From positions 1 to 17,126 of the forward strand of contig JAPPKP010000250.1 in the NCBI GenBank assembly GCA_028819955.1: a stretch of 17,126 bases of DNA, given 5' to 3'. Positions 1 through 8,639 of the stretch are shown in pieces. The notes beneath the pieces were generated by a model. The model was given only the letters and a program-made list of their open reading frames with translations. It was not told where the DNA came from and did not search any database. How positions within the stretch are numbered: position 1 is the stretch's first letter; each line of letters opens with the position of its first letter. This stretch comes from Rhodospirillaceae bacterium. GTDB taxonomy: Bacteria; Pseudomonadota; Alphaproteobacteria; UBA828. A program made the translations under genes and the position numbers.

Positions 1-40
1 AGCGGTCAACTCATCTGGTACATAAACCGGTCAACTCAAA
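1..40. repeat. Direct repeat, possible IS21-type element terminus (edge of window)
   Basis: The 11-base sequence cggtcaactca occurs at 3-13 and again at 28-38, 25 bases apart. The stretch is more AT-rich than the flanking DNA. Closely spaced short direct repeats containing GGTCAAC-like cores are typical of the multiply repeated ends of IS21-family insertion sequences (family knowledge recalled, not searched). No transposase gene lies in the window, so any element would extend leftwards off the edge. It lies about 65 bases beyond the enolase stop codon, so an insertion there would not break eno. Confidence 0.35.
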
Positions 41-102
41 ATGTGCTCGACAGACAGCAGTGCTGGCCTGAACGGCCGGCCGCCGAGCGTCCGACAGCCG
101 AA

Positions 103-2137
<2,035 letters not shown>

Positions 2138-2157
2138 GCGCCTGTCCGCACGCTACC

Positions 2158-2256
2158 CCTCCTCACCCCGGCCCTCTCCTCCCCAGGGAGGAGAGGGAGA
2201 GTAGGCGGTGCCGCCTACGTTCCCCCTCCGCCTTTGGGGGAGGGGGACAGGGGGAG
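2158..2256. repeat. Cluster of three GC-rich hairpins (REP-like, intergenic)
   Basis: Three inverted repeats follow one another between the convergent SDR gene and hyuA. The first is a perfect 12-bp stem with a 2-base loop (2172-2197, arms ccctctcctccc and gggaggagaggg). The second is a perfect 8-bp stem with a 2-base loop (2201-2218, arms gtaggcgg and ccgcctac). The third is a 9-bp stem (2221-2229 with 2239-2247, arms tccccctcc and ggaggggga). The wording around 'cctcaccccggccctctcc' resembles extragenic repeats dispersed in many proteobacterial genomes. The hairpins may also stop transcription from both sides, but no T-run follows them, so Rho-independent termination is not evident. Confidence 0.6.
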
Positions 2257-2303
2257 GTGGGAGCCGTTCGTGCCGCCGTGACCCCGTAGGGTCGGATACT
2301 GCT

Positions 2304-4388
2304 CTATCCCACCTGGAGGACGATGCAGCCGGCGTCGTTGAGGACGGCGGAGACGCCGGGCGGCACGACGCAGGTCGCATCGTACTCCTCTACGATCAGC
2401 GGGCCATCCCGCCCTTCGGCAAGGCCGGCGCGGCCTATGACGGCGGCCTCGCACCAGCCGAACTCCGGGCCGAAATAGGCGCGTCGCGCGGCGGTTCGCG
2501 GCGCCGCGCCCGCCCCGTGGTCGATGCGGGGCGGCGGAGCGGCGGGCCTGCGGCCTCGGCCCAGCACGCGCAGCGTCACCAGCTCGACCGGCTCCTCCGC
2601 GCCCGCGCGGTGGCCGTAGGTGCGCTCGTGCTCCGCGTGGAAGGCCTCTTCCAGGGCAGCCAGCGCGGCATCGTCCAGCGGGCCGTCGGGCACCGGCACG
2701 GTGAGCTCGTAGGTCTGGCCCTGGTAGTGCAGGCTCGCGTGGCGCTCGATCTGCCCGGCCTCCCCGCCGTAGCCGTCGGCGGCGAGTCTCTGCCGTGCGT
2801 CTTCCGCAAGCGCATCCCAGCGCTGGTTGAGCGCCGCCTTGTCGATACCCCGCAGAAGCTCCCGGAAGGTGCGCGAGAGGTGATGCTCCACATCCGCCGT
2901 GAGCAGGCCGAAGGAGGAGAAGAGACCCGGCGCCTGGGGCACGACCACGCGGCGGATATCCAGGGCCTGCGCCATCGCGGCGCCGAACACCGGCCCGTTG
3001 CCGCCGAAGGCGACCAGCGTGTAGCCGCGCGGGTCGCGGCCGCGCTCGGTCGAGACCGCCCGGATGGCGCGAATCATGTTGGAGGCCACGATCCGGTGCG
3101 CGCCGTAGGCCGCTTCCTCCACCGAGACGCCGAGCGGCTCCGCGATCTGCGTGCGCAGGGCGTCGATGGCCTTGGCCGCGTCGATGGGGAGCGCGCCCCC
3201 CACGAGATAGTCCGAATTGAGGTAGCCGAGCGCGACGTTGGCGTCGGTGATGGTGGGCGCGGTGCCGCCCATGTCGTAGCAGACGGGGCCGGGCTCGGCG
3301 CCCGCGCTCTCGGGCCCCACCTGCATGGAGCCGCCGGCATCGATGGCGATGAGAGAGCCGCCGCCCGCGCCGACCTCGGCGAGGTCGATGGCGGGCATCC
3401 GCACCAGGTAGCCCGCGCCGGTGAGCAGCCGGGAGCCGGTGAGGATGCCGCCCCCCACCTGGAACTCGGCGGAGCGGCTGATGACGCCGCCCTCGATCAG
3501 CGCCGCCTTCGCCGTGGTGCCCCCCATGTCGAAGGTGACGAGATCGTCCTGGCCGATGTCGGCGGCCATGGCGAGCGCGCCGACCACGCCGCCCGCCGGC
3601 CCCGATTCCACGATATTGACCGGGCGCCGCGCCGCCTCGTCCGCCGAAGTCAGCCCGCCGTTCGACTGCATGATGAGCAGGTGCGCCTCGGGGCAGCGCT
3701 CCAGGATCGCCTGCCGCAGGCGCTCCAGATAGGTGCGCACGATGGGGCTGATGTAGGTGTTGATGACCGTGGTGGAGGTGCGCTCGTACTCCTTGATCTC
3801 GGGCAGCACGTCGTAGCTGATGCAGACGGTGCACCCCGGCGCCTTCTCGCGCACGATGGCCTCCAGCACCCGCTCGTGGACCGGATTGGCGAAGGCGTTG
3901 ATGAGGCAGACGGCGATGGCCTCGACCCCTTCCGCCAGCAGCCGGTCGACCACGGCGCGCGCCTCGTCGGCATCGAGCGCCGTCTGCACGCCGCCCTTGG
4001 CATCGATCCGCTCGTCCACCACCTGGCGCAGGTAGCGCTCGACCAGGGGCGGCGGCTTCTCCCACGCGAGGTCGTAGAGCCGGGGCATCCGCAAGTTGCG
4101 GATTTCCAGGATGTCGCGAAAGCCCTGCGTGCCGATCAGGCCGGTGCGCGCGCCCTTGCGCTCCAGCAGCGCGTTGCTGGCGACGGTGGTGCCGTGCGTG
4201 ATCTCGGCGATCTCGGCGCCGTCGATGGCGTGCTCGGCGACGAGGGAGGCGATGCCCTCCATGATCGCGCGGGCATAGTCGTCGACGCTGGAGGAAATCT
4301 TGCGGGTGGCGACGGTGCCGTCCGCGCCGAGGAGAACGATATCGGTGAAGGTGCCGCCGATATCGACCCCGATGCGCCAGCCGCTCAC
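2304..4388 (-). CDS. hyuA: Hydantoinase/oxoprolinase family protein, A (HyuA) subunit
   Basis: ATP-dependent subunit of the 5-oxoprolinase/N-methylhydantoinase/acetone carboxylase superfamily, 694 residues, the usual HyuA length; predicted cytoplasmic. The N-terminus carries the first phosphate-binding motif WRIGVDIGGTFTDIVLLG (D9). A second one, TFDMGGTTAKAAL, lies around residue 287, and a glycine-rich adenosine motif, AFGGNGPVFG, near 460. These are the ASKHA-type ATP-binding elements of the family. SNGGLTS and VESGPAGGVVGA (about 240-270) are further family signatures. A GTG start at 4388 is preferred because it overlaps the hyuB stop (GTGA) and places the ATP motif at the very N-terminus; the in-frame ATG at 4520 would lie inside hyuB. 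It forms an operon with the B subunit. Substrate (hydantoin, 5-oxoproline, ketone or other) is not determined by these motifs. Confidence 0.93.
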   Translation of the reverse strand: MSGWRIGVDIGGTFTDIVLLGADGTVATRKISSSVDDYARAIMEGIASLVAEHAIDGAEIAEITHGTTVASNALLERKGARTGLIGTQGFRDILEIRNLRMPRLYDLAWEKPPPLVERYLRQVVDERIDAKGGVQTALDADEARAVVDRLLAEGVEAIAVCLINAFANPVHERVLEAIVREKAPGCTVCISYDVLPEIKEYERTSTTVINTYISPIVRTYLERLRQAILERCPEAHLLIMQSNGGLTSADEAARRPVNIVESGPAGGVVGALAMAADIGQDDLVTFDMGGTTAKAALIEGGVISRSAEFQVGGGILTGSRLLTGAGYLVRMPAIDLAEVGAGGGSLIAIDAGGSMQVGPESAGAEPGPVCYDMGGTAPTITDANVALGYLNSDYLVGGALPIDAAKAIDALRTQIAEPLGVSVEEAAYGAHRIVASNMIRAIRAVSTERGRDPRGYTLVAFGGNGPVFGAAMAQALDIRRVVVPQAPGLFSSFGLLTADVEHHLSRTFRELLRGIDKAALNQRWDALAEDARQRLAADGYGGEAGQIERHASLHYQGQTYELTVPVPDGPLDDAALAALEEAFHAEHERTYGHRAGAEEPVELVTLRVLGRGRRPAAPPPRIDHGAGAAPRTAARRAYFGPEFGWCEAAVIGRAGLAEGRDGPLIVEEYDATCVVPPGVSAVLNDAGCIVLQVG

Positions 4389-6256
4389 GCCCCGCTCTCG
4401 GGCGCGCCGCTCCCCGTCTCGGGCATCTCGCCGCGCGAGACGGCGGGTGTCGCGATCCAGCCCCGCGCGGCCCGGAGCTCCGCCCGGCGTGCTTCGGTCG
4501 CGGCATGATCGACCCGCCACGCGGCCCGGTCGACGATCACGCCATAGTCGTTACGCGCGGTGGCATCGCCGATCAGCTCGTTGCGGAGGTCGCGCAGCAC
4601 GGCCTCCGGGTCGCGCTCCAGCGGGTCGCCCCAGCCGCCCGCGCCCGCAAGCTCGTGGCGGAAGACATCGCCCCGCCGGATGGTGTCGGTGAGCTTGCTC
4701 GGAAGCGGCTGTTCGTCCGGCCCCGGGTTCAGCGCGTTGCGCGAGGGCTGGCCGGGGCTCCCGCCATAGAGCCCGTAGGGCCTGAAGGTGTGCCGGTCGG
4801 CCCGCACCTGGAGCAGGCCTTCGGCCTCCAGGAAGCGATAGTCGCGGCGGAAGGGCGTGCCGCCCCGGTAGCGGCCGGCACCGGCGCGGTCGGGCACGAA
4901 CTCGTAGGATAGGATCTGCAGCGGCTGTTCGGCCTCGATCACCTCCACCGACTGCGACGCCATGTTGGCGAGGATGTTGGAGTTGCCGTCGAGGCCGTCG
5001 GCCCAGGGCCTGGCGCCCCAGGTGCCGCAGGTGAAATCGACGTAGATGAAGGGCTTGCGCTCGGCGTCGTAGCCGCCGATGGTGATGCCGGTGTTGCCGC
5101 CGTCGGAGGCCGCGAAGACCTTGTCCGGCAGCAGCATGGCGAGCGCGCCGAAGGCGCAGTCCACCAGGCGGAAGCCGGTGAGCCCGCGCGCCGCGCAGGC
5201 CGCCGGCAGCACCGCGTTGGTGATGGTGCCGGGCGGGGCGGTGACGGTGATGGCGCGGAACACGCCCTCGTTGTCGGGGATGCCCGGCGGCAGGACCGAG
5301 CGCACCGCCGTGTAGGTCGCGGCCTTGGTCCACGACAGCGTGCCGTTGATCGCGCCCTTGACCTGCGGCGAGGAGCCTGCCCAATCGGCGTGGAGGTGGT
5401 CGCCCTCCTTGCGGAAGGTCACGAACAACCTGATCGGCTTGCCGCGATCGATGCCGTCGTCGTCGATCCAGTCTTCGAAGCTGACCTCGCCGTCGGGCAG
5501 GTCGCTGAGCGCCGCGCGCGTCAGCCGCTCGGCATAGTCGATGATCTCGCGCAGGTAGAAGCGCGTGGCCTCGGCACCGTGCTGGCGCACCAGGTCGAGG
5601 AGCTGGCGCTCGGCGATGTGGCACGCGGCAAGCTGGGCGCGGATGTCGCCGAAGAGCTTGACGGGCAAGCGCACGTTCTTCTCGAGCAGCGCGAAGAGGG
5701 TTTCGTTGCGCGCGCCCTTGTCGTACAGGCGGAGCGGCGGGATGCGCACGCCCTCCTGGTAGATCTCGGTGGAATCGGAGGCGTTGGAGCCCGCGACCCG
5801 GCCGCCGACATCGGCGTGATGGCAGACCGTGGCGGCGAAGGCGAGGCGCTCGCCCTCGTCGAACACCGGCTTGAAGATGAAGATATCGGGCAGGTGCATG
5901 CCGCCGTCGAACGGATCGTTCATCACGAAGACGTCGCCGGGGCGCATCTCGTCGCCGTAGTGGCGCAGCACCGATTCGATGGCGGTCGGCACCGAGCCGA
6001 GATGGCCCGGCAGGGTCAGCCCCTGCGCGATCAGGCGGCCGTCTGCGTCGGTGAGCGCGGTGGAGAAATCCATGTTGTCGCGCAGCACGCCGGAGTAGGT
6101 GGTGCGGCAGACGGTAAGCGCCATCTCGTCCGCAATGGCGAAGATGGCGTTGCGGAAGAGCTCGAAGCCGAAGGGATCGCCCCCGGCGGCGCCCGGCGCT
6201 TCCGCGGCCGCGCTGCTTGCGCTTTCCGCCCCGCCACGCTCGACCACAGCCTCCAT
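4385..6256 (-). CDS. hyuB: Hydantoinase B/oxoprolinase family protein, B (HyuB) subunit
   Basis: Catalytic-type partner of HyuA, 623 residues. An early Ala/Ser-rich stretch (about 8-27) precedes the HyuB domain, which begins at DPFGFELFRNAIFAIADEM. Family signatures follow in order: DNMDFSTALTDADGRLIAQG, GDVFVMNDPFDGGMHLPD (about 105-122), CHHADVGG with histidines suited to metal binding, ASDGGNTG, and GAGGWGDPLERDPE near the C-terminus. About 45 residues follow that last block, ending in a Pro/Gly/Ser-rich tail of unknown role. The ATG at 6256 has a strong ribosome binding site (ggaggg) at good spacing. The gene is first of the hyuB-hyuA operon, and the overlapping GTGA junction predicts coupled, roughly equal synthesis. 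The start of the duplicated lipoprotein region lies just upstream on the same strand, with a terminator in between, so hyuB probably has its own promoter, which I could not pick out. Confidence 0.93.
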   Translation of the reverse strand: MEAVVERGGAESASSAAAEAPGAAGGDPFGFELFRNAIFAIADEMALTVCRTTYSGVLRDNMDFSTALTDADGRLIAQGLTLPGHLGSVPTAIESVLRHYGDEMRPGDVFVMNDPFDGGMHLPDIFIFKPVFDEGERLAFAATVCHHADVGGRVAGSNASDSTEIYQEGVRIPPLRLYDKGARNETLFALLEKNVRLPVKLFGDIRAQLAACHIAERQLLDLVRQHGAEATRFYLREIIDYAERLTRAALSDLPDGEVSFEDWIDDDGIDRGKPIRLFVTFRKEGDHLHADWAGSSPQVKGAINGTLSWTKAATYTAVRSVLPPGIPDNEGVFRAITVTAPPGTITNAVLPAACAARGLTGFRLVDCAFGALAMLLPDKVFAASDGGNTGITIGGYDAERKPFIYVDFTCGTWGARPWADGLDGNSNILANMASQSVEVIEAEQPLQILSYEFVPDRAGAGRYRGGTPFRRDYRFLEAEGLLQVRADRHTFRPYGLYGGSPGQPSRNALNPGPDEQPLPSKLTDTIRRGDVFRHELAGAGGWGDPLERDPEAVLRDLRNELIGDATARNDYGVIVDRAAWRVDHAATEARRAELRAARGWIATPAVSRGEMPETGSGAPESGA

Positions 6257-6369
6257 GCACCCCTCCCCGCTTCGCGGCGATGATACCGAGGGGCGGAGGC
6301 GGGAGTCGACTCTGGCGGGCTTGGCTCAGGCGGTTCAGGTGTCAGGAGCGAGTGCAGACAGGCCGAAAA

Positions 6370-6397
6370 GGAAAGGCGGCCGAGCGGCCGCCTTTCC
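6370..6397 (-). terminator. Rho-independent terminator of left lipoprotein gene
   Basis: A perfect 12-bp stem (ggaaaggcggcc pairing with ggccgcctttcc) closes a 4-base loop. On the minus strand it is followed by a cttttc run, the expected U-tract. It lies 23 bases beyond the stop codon of the left lipoprotein gene. The matching terminator in the right copy differs by a compensated base pair, which supports the structure. Confidence 0.85.
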
Positions 6398-6419
6398 CTC
6401 GCACGGACTCTGGGTGCTG

Positions 6420-7982
6420 CTACTGCTGGTCGTCCTGCTTGTGCGCGCCGAAGGAACCGGTGATCCCGGCCGTTTCGTGATCCGAGACGTGAAACGTGCC
6501 GGCGATGGATGTGGGATGATCGATCGCCGAAGCGCCGTTGCCGAAGAACGCGCCTTGCCAATCGCCGTCCCAATACGTTCCGCCGACATCGGCTTGCGTA
6601 AAGCCGAGGACGTGTCCTCCACGCCAAGGGGCGGGATCCGTGACCCAATCAGGGCTATATTCTGTGTCGAAGATATTGTTCTCTCCTCGCACGGTTTCGT
6701 ACATGTCGTACGTGTAGTTGTGACCATAAGCTTCGGTATTTCCTTTCCAGTTGTCCGACGTGAGAGTCACCGTCGAAGGAAGCGAAGACTGCAGCTCCTC
6801 CGACCATTCGATACTCACCGTTCCCGTGACGGTCCCGGTTTCCGTGCCGTCTCCGAACTCAGCGTTCAACGTGACCGAACCGTCATACAGCCCGGAAGTC
6901 GGGCTACCCGAAGAGGCGTCCACGTAGTACGCACCTAGCACGATTCCCGCATAAGTTGCTGAGCCGTTGAGGCCGGCAAGATTGGTCACCTCGAACGGAT
7001 CGCCGCCGCTCGCAAACACGCCGAAGTCGTAGTCGTCGGCCGCTGTCACGTCTTCCGGCACGTAGAGCCAGTAACCCAACGCCAGATAGTCGGCGGCCAC
7101 GGTAGGACCGGGAGAAATGGGGGTCACCGGCTGCGCCGTACCGCCGTCCGGCGTGAAGGTTGTATCATCGTCAAACGCAGTGAAGCCTGCTTCGCCACGG
7201 TCGATAATGAACGCGCAGCCATTGGCATTGGCACAGGCAAAGCTTCCCTCGGCGCCACTCAATGATCCGTCGATCGTGTCGCCGTCAGGAATCCATACCA
7301 CCAAAAAATCTCGATCGGGCGGAATAGCCGGGGCCCCGTCGAGCAAAATGTTTTGCGCACGGTTGGTCGCCGTTTCCCACTGGTCCGCGGCCCCATCCGT
7401 GCTCTGCACATCGGTTGCTATGTCCACAGTCAAAGTACCGGTGTTTTCGTATTCCTTCGTCAACTTCTCGACGTGCCACTCCGATCCCAAGGGATGATCG
7501 GCTATCACCTCTCTGGACGTCGTTACACCTTCCGCGTCGCGTCCAATATAGTTTGTACTGATGAACCGATTAGCCCGTGCAAAGTGACCGTACTGCAGGC
7601 GACCTTGAGTACCATGGCCAAATGTTGTAACATTCAATTGTGGCCCGTTCGCATCGTACGAAATGACCGGTGTCGCGCTCGAACCGTTGCGACGGGAGTG
7701 ATTCAGGTGCTCCTGATGTCCATGGTTGTTGGGTTCACGCCGCCAAAACCCACTGATGTTATTGCCGTCGTCATCCTTCACGTTCCAGCGCGCCACCAGT
7801 TCGATCGCCCTGGCCACGGCTTGCGGGTCCGGCTCGGGCACGGGCATCGGTTCCGGCATGGGCTCCATCATGTCCATGCCGTCGGTGGCCGGACCGCTGC
7901 CGCCGCCGCCGCCGCAGCCGGCCGTTGCGAGCGCCAACGCCGCAACTGCGGCAAGCGGTAGGTAAGTCTTCCTCTTGATCAT
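6420..7982 (-). CDS. TbpB-like surface lipoprotein, left paralogue
   Basis: Predicted lipoprotein of 520 residues. A positively charged start (MIKRKTY), a hydrophobic stretch and the lipobox ATAGC place the lipidated cysteine at about residue 23. A glycine run and a linker rich in Met, Pro and Glu follow. The middle (about 60-330) is unrecognised and holds one Cys pair (FAC...NGC, about 245-252) that could form a disulfide. From about residue 335 the alternating segments GSATYAG, VTLNAEFGDGTETGTVTG, WQGAFFGNGA, IAGTF and ITGSFGAHK resemble the C-terminal eight-stranded barrel of transferrin-binding-protein-B-like proteins, as in many alphaproteobacterial 'TbpB-like solute binding' lipoproteins. 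Such proteins can be surface-exposed; no Slam-type exporter or receptor is present here. The start has a ggagga ribosome binding site 9 bases upstream. The ligand is unknown. Confidence 0.85.
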   Translation of the reverse strand: MIKRKTYLPLAAVAALALATAGCGGGGGSGPATDGMDMMEPMPEPMPVPEPDPQAVARAIELVARWNVKDDDGNNISGFWRREPNNHGHQEHLNHSRRNGSSATPVISYDANGPQLNVTTFGHGTQGRLQYGHFARANRFISTNYIGRDAEGVTTSREVIADHPLGSEWHVEKLTKEYENTGTLTVDIATDVQSTDGAADQWETATNRAQNILLDGAPAIPPDRDFLVVWIPDGDTIDGSLSGAEGSFACANANGCAFIIDRGEAGFTAFDDDTTFTPDGGTAQPVTPISPGPTVAADYLALGYWLYVPEDVTAADDYDFGVFASGGDPFEVTNLAGLNGSATYAGIVLGAYYVDASSGSPTSGLYDGSVTLNAEFGDGTETGTVTGTVSIEWSEELQSSLPSTVTLTSDNWKGNTEAYGHNYTYDMYETVRGENNIFDTEYSPDWVTDPAPWRGGHVLGFTQADVGGTYWDGDWQGAFFGNGASAIDHPTSIAGTFHVSDHETAGITGSFGAHKQDDQQ

Positions 7983-8351
7983 GGCTCTTGGTCCTCCCCT
8001 TCATTGCCGGGGTCCCGCCTGGAGGCCTCGGTTGTTCGAGCGGCGCCCGATGTGAGGCGGGGAGCCTCGGCAGCCCGATTCTCTTGTCCGCTCCGTTCCA
8101 CCGGTTTCCTGCGCTGGAAGAGCGGAGCAGCGCGCTACCCTTGCTTCATCCACTCATAACGCAAAGGCATATATATGTTCTCAATGGTCTAACGATGTGT
8201 CAAATAAGTTATTGACCTATCACTATTGATATGTCTGGTCCTGTCTCCACCGCTCGATCGTTTGGGGGCGTATGGTGAGGCTGGCAGCCGGCAGGGCCGC
8301 TCCCTAGAATGGTGGGGCGGAAGCAAGGCGCGGGAGCGGGCAGGCGGCGGA
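7983..8351. promoter_or_regulatory. Divergent leader/promoter region, left copy
   Basis: This 369-base gene-free stretch lies between the left lipoprotein gene and the kinase remnant. An AT-rich island sits at about 8150-8240. On the minus strand a perfect -35 box TTGACA (8203-8198) faces an AT-rich -10 candidate within 8169-8179 (CATATATAT), though the spacing is loose (18-21). This predicts a leader of roughly 180 bases ahead of the lipoprotein. The leader holds an 11-bp bulged hairpin (8090-8128) and a 5-bp hairpin (8054-8068). I found no convincing plus-strand promoter. The ribosome binding site ggagga for the lipoprotein lies at about 7992-7997. Confidence 0.5.
8090..8128 (-). other. Conserved leader hairpin, left copy
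   Basis: Arms gctccg-ttcca (8090-8100) and tggaa-gag-cggagc (8115-8128) form 11 base pairs with a 3-base bulge (8120-8122) and a 14-base loop. The structure lies in the predicted 5' untranslated leader of the lipoprotein mRNA. In the other copy the stem is identical and the only change falls in the loop (ccggttt to ccgattt). It may be an RNA control element or stabiliser; function is not known. Confidence 0.4.
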
Positions 8352-8510
8352 ATGCCCCACGCATCGGCCAAAGCATCGGCCCCAGGAACGGCGACGACGC
8401 CCGTGCGGGCGGCGCACCGCATCAACCAAACGGGGCTCGAGCGCTATCTGGGCGAGCACGTGCCGGAGGCTGCGCCGATCCAGGCCATCAGCCAGCGGCG
8501 ATCGCGGTGA
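8352..8510 (+). pseudogene. Truncated 5' remnant of the APH-like kinase gene
   Basis: The first 48 codons match the start of the full kinase gene at 10584 (MPHASA..., GLERYLG, HVPEAAPIQAISQ), with six residue changes and no gaps. At 8495 the match stops at the duplication junction. The frame runs on for four unrelated codons (RRSR) to a TGA at 8508-8510, giving a 52-residue product without any of the kinase active-site motifs. It is best explained as the by-product of the tandem duplication. Its upstream region is almost the same as that of the intact gene, so it may still be transcribed and translated, but nothing suggests a function for the peptide. Confidence 0.82.
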
Positions 8511-8589
8511 GGAAGTGAACCGGGAGTCGACTTTGGCTGGTGGGGCTCAGATGGCTGAGAAGACTGGACGGAATGTGAACCGGCGAAAA

Positions 8590-8616
8590 GGAAAGGCAGC
8601 CAGCGGCTGCCTTTCC
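8590..8616 (-). terminator. Rho-independent terminator of right lipoprotein gene
   Basis: A perfect 12-bp stem (ggaaaggcagcc pairing with ggctgcctttcc) closes a 3-base loop, and a cttttc run follows on the minus strand. Compared with the left copy, a G-C pair is replaced by A-T on both arms (ggcggcc to ggcagcc, ggccgcc to ggctgcc), a compensatory change that preserves the stem. Confidence 0.85.
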
Positions 8617-8639
8617 ACTGTTATGCTCTTGAAGACCCG

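Larger units (their letters stand above)
6271..8495. repeat. Left copy of a ~2.2-kb tandem duplication
   Basis: This copy holds a terminator, a lipoprotein gene, a leader/promoter region and the first 48 codons of the APH-like kinase gene. Positions 7981-8495 align without gaps to 10213-10727 at a constant offset of 2232, with about 35 mismatches by my count. At the left end, gggagtcgac at 6301 matches 8522. Weaker similarity runs back to about 6272 (gcggcgat). The nine bases ttcgcggcg occur both at 6271-6279 and at 10728-10736, the two outer borders, a plausible microhomology for the founding duplication. Confidence 0.88.

Noticed and set aside
2208..4508. Very long open frame on the plus strand opposite hyuA (about 766 codons), and another on the minus strand in a different frame
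   Set aside because: GC-rich DNA leaves antisense and alternate frames open. The translations are Arg/Gly/Ala-rich with no motifs, while the hyuA frame carries all family signatures.
4389..4520. Earlier ATG start for hyuA
   Set aside because: It would lie well inside hyuB and add 44 Arg-rich residues before the ATP motif; the GTG overlapping the hyuB stop is more natural.
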